Of a stretch of DNA of 64,000 nucleotides, positions 16,329-24,426 are shown in pieces. This DNA comes from Sporichthya polymorpha DSM 43042 (lineage in GTDB: Bacteria; Actinomycetota; Actinomycetes; Sporichthyales; Sporichthyaceae), in assembly GCF_000384115.1 (NCBI RefSeq), contig NZ_KB913029.1, positions 4,935,057 through 4,999,056 on the forward strand. The letters run 5' to 3'. Position numbers and translations under genes: made by a program. Positions within the stretch are counted from its first letter, which is position 1, and each line of letters opens with the position of its first letter. The notes beneath the pieces are model-generated. The model ran no database searches, was not told where the DNA came from, and saw only the letters and a list, made by a program, of their open reading frames with translations.

Positions 16329-17200
16329 GCACCCCCCACCGGACCAACGGGCTCTCCGCCGAGCGGTGGGTGCCCCTGGTCGACCTGGAGCCCCAGCTGG
16401 CGGACGCCCTGCTGGAGGCGCTGCGGGAGGAGGGCGTCGCCGCCTACGCCTCCCCGGCACCCGGGATCCGCGGGCCGTACATGGACATCCAGCTCCCGAA
16501 CCGCCCGACCGACCGGGTCTTCGTCGACGCCGGCGCGGCGACGGCGGCCCGGGCCGTGCTCGACGCCCGCCGGGACGAGTTCGGTCCCGGCGACACCCCG
16601 ACCGCCCCGGCGACGGGCCCGGCGGCACCCGGGGGCGCGTCCGGCGCCGCCCCGCCCGACGTGGTGCCCCCGGGCACCGCGGCCGGGGGTGCGGGCGCCG
16701 CCGAGGAGAACGAGCAGGACTTCGACGCGGCCTGGCGGGCGATCGTGGCCGGGTACGGCCAGACCTCCGCCGAGCAACCGGTCGCGCCCTGGTCCCCCGC
16801 CGAGGACGTCGAGTCCGACGCACCGAGCGCGAGCGGCTCGTGGCGGGTGCTGCGCCGCGGCGAGGGCCGTCCCGAGGGCGAGGACGAGGACCCGGACGCC
16901 GCGTGGGGCCTGCCCGGCGGGGCGACCCCGACCGAGGAGCCCGAACCCGCGGAGCCGGAGGAGCACTACGTGCCCCCGCCGCCTCCCCCGCTGCCGCGGA
17001 TGGACCTCTACACCAAGCTCTCCTGGCTCGGGGTCGTCGGCGGCCCGATCCTGTTGGTCCTGTTCACCTCGCTGGACTGGTACCCGATCGAGGGCGCCAC
17101 GTTCCTCGCCATCGCGGCCTTCGTCGGCGGGTTCGCCTCGCTCGTCTACCGGATGAAGGACGACGGCCCGGACGACGGGGACAACGGCGCCGTGGTCTGA
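16325..17200 (+). CDS. Hypothetical membrane protein with N-terminal DUF2007-like region
   Basis: Protein of 291 aa of unknown function. The first 75 residues, with ADALLEALREEGVAAYA and a DIQLPNRPTDRVFVD strand, resemble the small DUF2007-like fold that reads out as a signalling or regulatory domain. Residues 85-215 are an acidic, Pro/Gly/Ala-rich disordered linker, ended by a PPPPPPLPRMDLYTKLSW stretch. Two membrane helices follow (about 232-280), and the tail is acidic. Translationally coupled to the upstream esterase through a GTGA overlap, so the two may act together at the membrane. Confidence 0.78.
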   Translation: MSTPHRTNGLSAERWVPLVDLEPQLADALLEALREEGVAAYASPAPGIRGPYMDIQLPNRPTDRVFVDAGAATAARAVLDARRDEFGPGDTPTAPATGPAAPGGASGAAPPDVVPPGTAAGGAGAAEENEQDFDAAWRAIVAGYGQTSAEQPVAPWSPAEDVESDAPSASGSWRVLRRGEGRPEGEDEDPDAAWGLPGGATPTEEPEPAEPEEHYVPPPPPPLPRMDLYTKLSWLGVVGGPILLVLFTSLDWYPIEGATFLAIAAFVGGFASLVYRMKDDGPDDGDNGAVV

Positions 17201-17207
17201 CGCTTCG

Positions 17208-17933
17208 TCAGGTTCCTTGTTCCAGCGGTAGTTCCAGCTCCGCCAGCACCGGAAGGTGGTCGGTGGCGGCCGCCGGGTCGGCTGCGAGGTCGGCCGGCAC
17301 CCCGGCCGCCCGGACGGCGACCCCGGGCGAGACCAGCAGCGCGTCGATCCGGCGGTTCGGGCCGCGCGCGGGGAAGGTGAGCTCGCCCCCGGTCGGCGCG
17401 AGCGCCCAGGCGTCGCGCAGCGGCCCCGTCAGCAGCGTCCAGACCCGGCTGCCGGGGACGTCGTTGACGTCCGCCCCGAGCACGCGGTGCGGGGCGTCCG
17501 CCGTCTCCAGGTGCGCGAGCACGCGCCGGGTCTGCTGCTCCCGCTCCAGCGGGTCGAGCGAGAGGTGGGTGCCGCCCAGCAGCAGACGGGCACCGCCGTC
17601 GGCCGGGTCCGCGTTGCGTCCCACCTCGACCACCGCCAGGGCGAGCGCCCGCCGGTGCCGCCGGCCCGAACGGGGCAGGCGGACCCGGGACGCGGAGACC
17701 AGCCGCACCCGCGGGCCGCCGAGGAGCAGATTGCCCGCGGCCGAACGCCCGCCGGCGAGCACGGAGAGCCCGGCCGCCGCGGCGAGCGCCCGGCACGTGC
17801 GCGCCGAGAACAGGAACCGCGGCGCCTCCTGGACGCAGACGAGGTCCGGGGCCAGGCCGCGCAGGATCGCCGCGACCGCGTCGGCGTCGTCCCGCAGCGA
17901 GCGCACGTTGTAACTGACGACGCGCACTCCCAC
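17208..17933 (-). CDS. Endonuclease/exonuclease/phosphatase family protein
   Basis: EEP-fold metal-dependent hydrolase, 241 aa. It starts VRVVSYNVRSLRDD (the metal-binding Asn), followed by LVCVQEAPRF (metal-binding Glu), a GGTHLSLDP His motif, LGADVNDVPGS (the D-x-N pair) and a C-terminal ATDHLPVLAEL Asp-His pair, so all catalytic elements are present. Substrate could be DNA ends or a phosphodiester lipid or sugar; this cannot be told here. Start is the GTG at 17933; an in-frame GTG two codons later is an alternative. Convergent with the membrane protein gene, 7 bp apart. Confidence 0.88.
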   Translation of the reverse strand: MGVRVVSYNVRSLRDDADAVAAILRGLAPDLVCVQEAPRFLFSARTCRALAAAAGLSVLAGGRSAAGNLLLGGPRVRLVSASRVRLPRSGRRHRRALALAVVEVGRNADPADGGARLLLGGTHLSLDPLEREQQTRRVLAHLETADAPHRVLGADVNDVPGSRVWTLLTGPLRDAWALAPTGGELTFPARGPNRRIDALLVSPGVAVRAAGVPADLAADPAAATDHLPVLAELELPLEQGT

Positions 17934-17953
17934 TCCGGTGGCCGCCGAACCGC

Positions 17954-18895
17954 TCAGGTGGCGGCCTCCCGCGCCAGGTCGGCCGCACCGACCAGCCCGG
18001 CGGCCGAGCCGAGGCGCGCCACCCGGATCTCGGCCTCGGGCCGATGACCGGCGGCCGGCAGCCGCCGGCGGAACTCGGCGCGGGCCGGCTCCAGCAGTCG
18101 GTCGCCGTTGCCGGCGACGCCCCCGCCGATCACGACGACGCCGGGGTCGAGCACCGCGGCCACGGCCGCGAGCCCGCGGCCGAGCCAGCGGCCGAGGTCG
18201 GCGAGCAGCTCCAGGGCGGCGGGGTCCCCCGCGGCCGCCGCGTCCGACACGTCCGTGCCCTCCAGGGCCTCCGGGTTCCCCCCGGCGGCCGTGGCCAGTG
18301 CTCCGGACGCGCCGCCCGCCACCAGGTCACGGGCGGCGCGGGTGAGCGCGGTGCCGCTCGCGTACTGCTCCCAGCACCCGGACCGGCCGCACCCGCACGG
18401 GCGGCCGTCGGCCACGAGCGGCAGGTGCCCGAACTCCCCCGCGACGCCGAAGCCGCCCCGCACCAGGCGGCCGTCGAGCACGATCCCGCCGCCGATGCCG
18501 GTGCCGACGGTCACGAGCACCATCGAGTCCGCGTCCACCCCGGCCCCGAACCGCGCCTCGGCCCACGCGGCCGCGTTCGCGTCGTTCTCCAGGATCACCG
18601 GCGTCCCGAGCCGATCGCTCAGCTGCCCGGCGAGCGGAACGTCGGTCCACTGCAGGTTCGGGGCGAACAGCACCCGCTTCCGGGCCGCGTCGACGAACCC
18701 GGCCGCCCCGATCCCGACCGGCCGGCCCCGCGCCTCGTCCCCGAGTTCGGCGACCGCATCCGCGATCGCCGCCACGACCGCGTCCGGGCCGTCCGGCGTC
18801 TCGCGCCGCGACTCGGACCGCACGGCGCCGTCGGCGTCCACCACGCCGACCGCGATCTTCGTCCCCCCGAGGTCGACACCGACCGCAACACTCAC
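17954..18895 (-). CDS. ROK-family glucokinase
   Basis: Sugar kinase of the ROK family, 313 aa, most likely glucokinase. The N-terminal ATP-binding motif AVGVDLGGTKIAVGVVD, LVTVGTGIGGGIVLDG, the catalytic ENDANAAAWAEA, the GEFGHLPL substrate motif and the zinc site with CGCGRSGCWEQYASG (Cys-x-Cys-x4-Cys) are all visible. The GTG start at 18895 has GGGGAGG about 7 nt upstream. It is followed by the EEP gene 20 bp downstream on the same strand, so the two are probably cotranscribed. Confidence 0.92.
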   Translation of the reverse strand: MSVAVGVDLGGTKIAVGVVDADGAVRSESRRETPDGPDAVVAAIADAVAELGDEARGRPVGIGAAGFVDAARKRVLFAPNLQWTDVPLAGQLSDRLGTPVILENDANAAAWAEARFGAGVDADSMVLVTVGTGIGGGIVLDGRLVRGGFGVAGEFGHLPLVADGRPCGCGRSGCWEQYASGTALTRAARDLVAGGASGALATAAGGNPEALEGTDVSDAAAAGDPAALELLADLGRWLGRGLAAVAAVLDPGVVVIGGGVAGNGDRLLEPARAEFRRRLPAAGHRPEAEIRVARLGSAAGLVGAADLAREAAT

Positions 18896-18978
18896 GGACG
18901 TTCCTCCCCGAAACCTGGCGACCGCCCTGACGTTACAGCGAACGCAACTGACGACGGATCAGCTCGCGGTCCGGACGA

Positions 18979-19329
18979 TCAGGTGATGTCGATCGTCTCG
19001 AACCCTGATCCGGTCGGTTTCCCGGCCCGGGTGCACTCGAAACCGTCGAGAGCCGTGCGAGCGAGCGCGAGCAGGGCCTCCATCGCCTCGTCGAGTCGGT
19101 GTGCGATCTCGGGGCTGCTGGTCCGGATCAGCGCGATCAGCTGGCACAGCGGGCACACCGTGCACTCCGCCGAGCCGGTGGCGATGTGCGAGTTCAGGTA
19201 CTCCGGGTCGATCGGGCCCGACGGGCGCGCGGCGGCGCGGGCCGCCAGCCACTGCCCGAGCGCGTCGACGAGCCGGGCGGCCTCCTCCGCGGCGGCGCCG
19301 AACGCGTCGCCGTTCGGACGCTCGCTCAT
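18979..19329 (-). CDS. DUF5304-type hypothetical protein
   Basis: Small protein of 116 aa, unknown function. It contains an Ala-rich amphipathic N-terminal helix, a CTVCPLCQLIALIR segment with two CxxC-spaced cysteines plus a conserved PEIAHRLDEAMEALL helix, as in actinobacterial DUF5304 proteins encoded next to ArsA-like ATPases. The ATG overlaps the stop of the ArsA gene by 4 nt (ATGA), indicating a shared operon and probably a shared function. The Cys cluster could bind metal. Confidence 0.85.
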   Translation of the reverse strand: MSERPNGDAFGAAAEEAARLVDALGQWLAARAAARPSGPIDPEYLNSHIATGSAECTVCPLCQLIALIRTSSPEIAHRLDEAMEALLALARTALDGFECTRAGKPTGSGFETIDIT

Positions 19330-20519
19330 GCCGGGGTCTCCCGGGTGAACGAGATCTCCAGTCGGTCCCCGGCGAGCTGTGCCCCGCCGACGGTGCACCG
19401 CGCCAGCGCGCTCGGCAGCGCCAGCAGGCGCCGGTGGCCGCCGACGGTGAGCACGAGCTCGTCGCCCTTGCGCCGCAGGTCCATGTCGCGCTTGTCGGCG
19501 AGCGGCAGCGCCAGCGAGAGGACGTACCGGCCCGGGTCGACCGCGCGGATCGTCATCGGCTCGGACTGTGAGAGCAGCGCGCACGGGTCGGGGTCCGTCC
19601 CCGCCGGCAGCGAGGCGTAGATCTCGGCGGCGAGGGCGCCGAGCTCCTCGGGGCCGACCGGCTCGGCCGCCCGGTACCCCGAGCGCAGCACCGGCAGCGG
19701 CGCGAAGGAGGCCTCGATCTCGGCCAGCATCGCCGTCTGTGCCGCCACCCAGCCGGTCCGCCAGGAGTCGGCGCCCTCGGCCGGGAAGATCCGGTTCGCG
19801 ATCACCGCGTCGGTCCGGTAGCCGTACAGGGACAGCGACGTCAGCGTGCGGCGCGCCTCGGCGACCACCACGGACTCCGGGGTGAGCACGAGCCGCACCG
19901 AGGTCCCCGGGTCGGTGAGCACCTCCCGGACCGCGGCGAGCTCGGCGTGCAGGCGCTCGACGGCGTCGAAGACCCCGTCGGCGGGCATCGGCACGCCGGT
20001 GACGCGGTTCAGCACGGGCCGCAGGGCCCGCACCATCCGCCGTTCCGTCGGGAACACGCGGTCCATGTACCAGTTCAGCGCCTCGGGCAGCGCGAGCAGG
20101 CGCAGCGTCTCGGCGGTCGGGGCGCAGTCGACGACCACGACGTCCCACCGGCCCGAGCGCACCTGGTCCCGCACCTCGAGCAGCGCGAGAACCTCCTCGG
20201 CACCGGGCAGGACCGTGAGCTCCTCGGCCTCGATCGGGTCGACGCCGACGGAGTCGAGGACGCCGAGCAGGTAGCGCCGGATCTCGGTCCAGGTCCGCTC
20301 GAACGTGCGCTGGGCGTCGACCTGCGCGAGGAACAGGTTCGGTGCGACCTCCGCCGGCTCGGCGGTCGGCGGGACCCCGAAGGCGTCCGCGAGCGAGTGC
20401 GCCGCGTCCGTGGAGAGGACGAGGGTCTTGCGGCCCCGCGCGGCCGCGAGCGTCGCCGTCCCCGCCGCGGCGGTCGTCTTGCCGACCCCACCCTTGCCGG
20501 TGAAGAGCAGGACCCTCAC
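19326..20519 (-). CDS. ArsA-family anion/membrane-protein ATPase (Get3-like)
   Basis: Deviant Walker A ATPase of 397 aa. The P loop is TGKGGVGKTTAAAG (residues 7-20), followed by VLSTDAAHSLADAFG (switch I) and VVVDCAPTAETLRLL (switch II). Residues about 320-395 form a C-terminal HSP20-like beta domain (LPLADKRDMDLRR, LVLTVGGHRRLLALP) typical of the ArsA_HSP20 family. No arsB or arsenic genes are nearby, so arsenite export is unlikely; a chaperone-like role in an envelope or lipid pathway is a guess from the context of SRPBCC and acyltransferase genes. Coupled to the DUF5304 gene. Confidence 0.9.
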   Translation of the reverse strand: MRVLLFTGKGGVGKTTAAAGTATLAAARGRKTLVLSTDAAHSLADAFGVPPTAEPAEVAPNLFLAQVDAQRTFERTWTEIRRYLLGVLDSVGVDPIEAEELTVLPGAEEVLALLEVRDQVRSGRWDVVVVDCAPTAETLRLLALPEALNWYMDRVFPTERRMVRALRPVLNRVTGVPMPADGVFDAVERLHAELAAVREVLTDPGTSVRLVLTPESVVVAEARRTLTSLSLYGYRTDAVIANRIFPAEGADSWRTGWVAAQTAMLAEIEASFAPLPVLRSGYRAAEPVGPEELGALAAEIYASLPAGTDPDPCALLSQSEPMTIRAVDPGRYVLSLALPLADKRDMDLRRKGDELVLTVGGHRRLLALPSALARCTVGGAQLAGDRLEISFTRETPA

Positions 20520-20552
20520 CGGGCGGCGCCGGAGGCCGTGAGGGGCATGGAA

Positions 20553-20990
20553 TCAGCCCTCGACGCGCTTCTTCAGCTCGCGCAGCGCGGTGTCGATGAT
20601 GACCTTCTCGGCCTTGCGCTTGATCATCCCGAGCAGCGGGATCTTGACGTCGACCGAGAGCGTGTACGTCACGTTCGTGCCGCCGCCCTCGGCCGGGGCG
20701 AGGGCGTAGGAGCCGTCGAGCATCTTCAGCATCTGGCCCTCGACGAGCGTCCAGGTGAGGACGTCCGGCACACCCGACCAGTCATAGGTCAGCGTGTACT
20801 CGTCCTTGATGGCACCGGCGTCGAGTTGGTAGTGGACGAGCTCGGCCCGGCCGTCGGGGCGCCGGCCGAGAATCTCGGCCTTCTTCACGGCGCCGGTCCA
20901 CTCGGGGTAGGCCTCGAAGTCCGCGATCACGGCCAGTACCTCGTCCGGCGAGGCGTTCACGGTGATGCTCGCCGTGGTCGAGTCGGCCAT
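20553..20990 (-). CDS. SRPBCC / polyketide cyclase-type lipid-binding protein
   Basis: START-like helix-grip protein of 145 aa. The motifs [34 protein letters not shown] and the long C-terminal helix [20 protein letters not shown] are typical of SRPBCC proteins that hold hydrophobic ligands. The ATG at 20990 has GGGAGGA about 9 nt upstream. It precedes the ArsA-family gene by 33 bp on the same strand. A homologous pair (Rv2185c-Rv2184c) occurs in mycobacteria as far as I recall. Ligand unknown. Confidence 0.9.
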   Translation of the reverse strand: MADSTTASITVNASPDEVLAVIADFEAYPEWTGAVKKAEILGRRPDGRAELVHYQLDAGAIKDEYTLTYDWSGVPDVLTWTLVEGQMLKMLDGSYALAPAEGGGTNVTYTLSVDVKIPLLGMIKRKAEKVIIDTALRELKKRVEG

Positions 20991-21045
20991 CTGTTCCGGT
21001 CCTCCCGGCAGGGTGCTGATCAGGCACCGCAGGCTATCGCGCGGC

Positions 21046-21837
21046 TCACCACTCAAGGACGAACGGCTCCTCGCGGCCCCGGAAGTGCCCGACGTTGACG
21101 CACTCGGTGCGCCCGATGCGCAGCCGGGGCGCCAGCGGCGAGTGGACGTGGCCGAACAGGGCCAGGTCCGGCTGGTACTCCCGGATCGCGGCCAGGGTCT
21201 GTTCGCTGCCCCGTTCGAAGCGGCGGGCGACGACGTCGTAGGTGAGCTCGGGGACGGCGGGCGGGATGTGCGTGCACAGGACGTCGATGCGCCGCCCGCG
21301 CTCCGCGGCCGCCGCGAAGACGCCGTCCACCTTGGCGGCGTAGTCCTCGTCGGAGATCTCGAACGGCGTCCGGTAGGGCGAGCGCAGGCCGCCGCCGACG
21401 AACCCGAACAGCCGGCCGCCGATCTCGATCACCTGCCCGTCGAGGACGGTGTGGGCGCCGGTGAGGAACTCCGGCCACAGCGCCGGCAGGTCGACGTTGC
21501 CGTAGGTGAGGTAGGTGGGATCGGGCATCGCCGCGAACAGCTGCGCGTACTGGGCGCGGACGGCGCTCTCGATGTGCGACCACGGGTCGCCCGGCACCTC
21601 GGCCCAGAGCGTGTGCAGGTACTCGCGCGCCTCCTCGATCCGCCCGGCGGTGCGCAGCGCGACCCAACGGGCCGCCCGGTCCGCGCCGAACAGCTCGCCG
21701 AAGATGCCGCCGCTGTGGTCGTCGTAGTCGACGAAGAGCACGAGGTCCCCGAGGCAGACGAGCGCGTCGGCGCCCTCCCCGGCCGCCTTCAGCGCCGCCG
21801 CGGACCCGTGGACGTCGCTGACCACATGGACCCGCAT
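21046..21837 (-). CDS. Metallophosphoesterase
   Basis: Calcineurin-like phosphoesterase, 263 aa. The dinuclear metal motifs are present in order: [12 protein letters not shown] (D-x-H), [11 protein letters not shown] (GD), [10 protein letters not shown] (GN[HD]-like with Asp replacing His/Glu), CTHIPPAV (H) and [12 protein letters not shown] (GHxH). Substrate unknown. The ATG at 21837 follows a TACCCT -10 box by 6 nt with no Shine-Dalgarno sequence. Divergent from the ABC transporter genes. Confidence 0.92.
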   Translation of the reverse strand: MRVHVVSDVHGSAAALKAAGEGADALVCLGDLVLFVDYDDHSGGIFGELFGADRAARWVALRTAGRIEEAREYLHTLWAEVPGDPWSHIESAVRAQYAQLFAAMPDPTYLTYGNVDLPALWPEFLTGAHTVLDGQVIEIGGRLFGFVGGGLRSPYRTPFEISDEDYAAKVDGVFAAAAERGRRIDVLCTHIPPAVPELTYDVVARRFERGSEQTLAAIREYQPDLALFGHVHSPLAPRLRIGRTECVNVGHFRGREEPFVLEW

Positions 21838-21843
21838 GCGCCC

Positions 21844-21849
21844 AGGGTA
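21844..21849 (-). promoter_or_regulatory. -10 box TACCCT of the phosphoesterase gene, leaderless
   Basis: On the minus strand TACCCT is followed by 6 nt and then the ATG at 21837; the message probably starts at the ATG. Confidence 0.55.
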
Positions 21850-21934
21850 GGTGGCGGTCCGGGGCGACCTCCCCCACGGCCCGGAATGTCCGGAGTTGCT
21901 GCGGAAAGCGCGGGTGCGGGTGACACTGACAGCG

Positions 21935-22720
21935 ATGACGACCCTCCCCCCGGTGCCGCCTCCGGTGCCGCCCCCGATGCCGCCGACGCCGTCCGCGACG
22001 CCGACCCCGGCGATCGCGGTCCGCGACCTGCGGGTCAGCTTCGGCCGGGCGCCCGCGGTGGACGGGATCGACCTGTCCGTCCCCGCCGGCGCGGCCGTCG
22101 GACTGCTCGGCCGCAACGGTGCCGGGAAGTCGACGATGCTGCGCGTCCTGGCCGGGGCCCTGCCGCCCACGGCGGGACGCGTCGAGGTCGCCGGCGTCGA
22201 CGTCAGCGCGGACCCGTTCGCCGCCCGCGCCGTGGTCGGGTACTGCCCGGACGTCGGCGGCCTGATTCCGCGCGCGACCCCGTGGGAGCACCTCGAGCTG
22301 GCCGCCCGGCTGCGGCGCCTGCCCGCGGGCTGGGAGCACCGTGCCCGGGACCTCCTCGAGCGCTCCGACCTCGGCGCCGACGCCGACCGCGTCACGGCCG
22401 GTTTCTCGCACGGCATGAGCCGGCGGCTGTCGGTGGTCCTCGCCGCGCTGCACGCTCCGCGCGTGCTGCTGCTCGACGAGCCGTTCGACGGCGTCGACCC
22501 GGTCGGGGTCGAGGCCACCCTCGACCTGATCTCCGAGCTCCGCGTCGTCGGGACCGCCGTCCTCGTCTCCTCCCACCTGCTGCCGCTGGTCGTGCGCGCC
22601 ACCACCCAGGCCGTCGTCCTGCGGGGCGGCCGGATCGTCGGCGCCGCCCCGAGCGCCGAGCTCGACGGCGAGACCGGGGCCGAGCGCTACCGCGTCCTGC
22701 TCGGCGGGGTGCGGCGATGA
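21935..22720 (+). CDS. ABC transporter ATP-binding protein
   Basis: ABC ATPase of 261 aa with a Pro-rich 20-residue N terminus. Walker A is GRNGAGKST (about 60-68), the signature is [16 protein letters not shown] in place of the usual LSGGQ, Walker B is [13 protein letters not shown], and the switch His is in VLVSSHLLP. The ATG at 21935 removes a poorly coded upstream extension. It is followed after 4 bp by a multi-membrane partner, so the two form an exporter of the ABC-2 kind. Substrate unknown. Confidence 0.93.
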   Translation: MTTLPPVPPPVPPPMPPTPSATPTPAIAVRDLRVSFGRAPAVDGIDLSVPAGAAVGLLGRNGAGKSTMLRVLAGALPPTAGRVEVAGVDVSADPFAARAVVGYCPDVGGLIPRATPWEHLELAARLRRLPAGWEHRARDLLERSDLGADADRVTAGFSHGMSRRLSVVLAALHAPRVLLLDEPFDGVDPVGVEATLDLISELRVVGTAVLVSSHLLPLVVRATTQAVVLRGGRIVGAAPSAELDGETGAERYRVLLGGVRR

Positions 22721-22724
22721 GCAC

Positions 22725-24236
22725 ATGCGGTTGACGCTCAGTCAGGTTGCTGCGCTGGCTCGATTGCGGTGGCAGATGGTCCGCTCCGACCGGGTCCGCG
22801 CGGCCCTGGTGCTGGGCGCCGTCCTGACCCCGGTCGTCCTCGCCGGCGCCGTCGCCGCCGGGGCCACCCTCGCCGCCACGCCGGGCGCCCCCACCGACGC
22901 CGGCCCGTTCGCACCCGCCCTGTTCGCCGCCCTCGCGGCAATCTCGGTGCTCGCGCCGCTCTCCGCGGGCGGCGGGTATCCACTGGTGCCCGAGGAGTCC
23001 TTGGTCGCTCACCCGGTGCGGCCGGCGACGATCGCCGTCGGGTCGCTGCTGCTCTCCCCGCTCAACGTCACCTGGCTGGCCCACGTCGTCGGCGTCGCCA
23101 CCGCGACCGGGTACCTCACCGGCACCGGACCGCGCCTGGCGCCGGCGGTGGCGACGACGCTGGCCTACGTCGCCCTGACCACCGCGGCGGGGGCGGCGCT
23201 CGCGTGGACGATCGTCGGGATCCGCGCCCGGCGCGGTGGGCGCCTCGCGCTCGCGGTGGCCGGGGGCGCCGGCGCGGTGGGCGTCGGAGCGGTCGTCGGA
23301 ACCGGCTCGGGCCGCGCCGCCCTGGACGCCCTCCCGACCAGCGCGATGCTCCCGCTGCTCGACGAGGCCGGGGCGGGGTCGCTCGCGGTCTGGGCCGCCG
23401 GGTTCGCCGGGCTGGTGCTCGGCGCCGCCGTCGCCGTCGTCCTCGCGGTCCGGGCCTGCGGATGGGCCCTGACCCGCCGCGCCGACCGGGCCGGCGCCGG
23501 TCTTGCCGTGCCGGTCCGCCGCCGAGGTCCACGGCGGACCGCGTTCGCCGAGCTCGTCGCCGTCGACCGGGCGAGCGTCTGGCGCGCCCCGGCGCTGCGT
23601 CGCGGCGTCGTGCTGCTGACCGTCGTCCCCGGCGCGGCCGCGCTGATCATCGACGTCGAGTGGTCCTCGATCGCCATGCTGCCGCCGATCGTCGCGGCGG
23701 GGACCGGTCTGCTGTTCGGGATCAACGTCTTCTGCCTCGATGCGGGCGGCGCGACCTGGCTCGCGACGCTGCCCCACGACCCGCGCACGGCCTACCTCGC
23801 GAAGGTCCGGGTGCTCACCGAGCTGTGCCTGCTCACCTCCGGCGCGACGGTGCTGCTCTCCCTCGGCCGCGCGCCCGCCCCGACCGGGGCCGAGGTGGCC
23901 GCCGTCGCCGGCGCTCTCGTGGTGGGCACCGCGACCGTCGTCGCCACCTGCTTGACGATCTCGGTCCACCGCCCCCACCGGGCCGACCTGCGCGGCCCGC
24001 GCGACACCCCGGCCCCGCCCGGCGCCCTGTTCGCGGACACGCTCCTGCTCTCGGTCGCCGCCACGGTCACCGGATCGATGTTCGCCGTCCTCTCCCTCGC
24101 CCCCGCGGCCTGGCTCCCGCTCGCCGTCGCGGCGGCGCTGACCCTGGCTGCCGTCGGCTGGGTCCGGCGCGGGGCCCAGCGGTGGCGGGAGCCCACCCGG
24201 CGGGCCCGGGTGGTCGCCGCCGTCGCCGGCGGCTGA
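22725..24236 (+). CDS. ABC transporter membrane protein
   Basis: Integral membrane protein of 503 aa with about ten hydrophobic segments, beginning near residues 25-48 ([20 protein letters not shown]), and clustered in two halves around a cytoplasmic region with [21 protein letters not shown] (about 263-283). No ATPase motifs. Gene order and 4-bp spacing to the ATPase identify it as the permease, though sequence similarity to a named family was not recognised. Its strongly Ala/Val/Leu composition matches ABC-2 type exporters. Confidence 0.85.
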   Translation: MRLTLSQVAALARLRWQMVRSDRVRAALVLGAVLTPVVLAGAVAAGATLAATPGAPTDAGPFAPALFAALAAISVLAPLSAGGGYPLVPEESLVAHPVRPATIAVGSLLLSPLNVTWLAHVVGVATATGYLTGTGPRLAPAVATTLAYVALTTAAGAALAWTIVGIRARRGGRLALAVAGGAGAVGVGAVVGTGSGRAALDALPTSAMLPLLDEAGAGSLAVWAAGFAGLVLGAAVAVVLAVRACGWALTRRADRAGAGLAVPVRRRGPRRTAFAELVAVDRASVWRAPALRRGVVLLTVVPGAAALIIDVEWSSIAMLPPIVAAGTGLLFGINVFCLDAGGATWLATLPHDPRTAYLAKVRVLTELCLLTSGATVLLSLGRAPAPTGAEVAAVAGALVVGTATVVATCLTISVHRPHRADLRGPRDTPAPPGALFADTLLLSVAATVTGSMFAVLSLAPAAWLPLAVAAALTLAAVGWVRRGAQRWREPTRRARVVAAVAGG

Positions 24237-24426
24237 TCCGACCGACCCCGGCCCGGCCCCGGCCGGGTCCGGGCGACAGTGACGGGACGAAACCGACATC
24301 TGCCGCGACTGGTCCCGCGCCGCGGGCCGGTGTGCCCAAAACCGCCTGAACACGGGTGACCAGAACGGCGGAACCCGCCCGTCGTGATCTTGATTCGCCG
24401 TATCGTCGACGTGCGCCCACGCCTGC

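Noticed and set aside
19326-20519. Arsenic resistance ArsA
   Set aside because: No ars genes nearby and an HSP20-like C-terminal domain; the permease at 33.2-34.5 kb is 13 kb away and unlinked.
24240-24426. Possible tRNA or attachment site before the giant gene
   Set aside because: No cloverleaf, anticodon arm or direct repeats; only a GC-rich hairpin-like stretch was seen.
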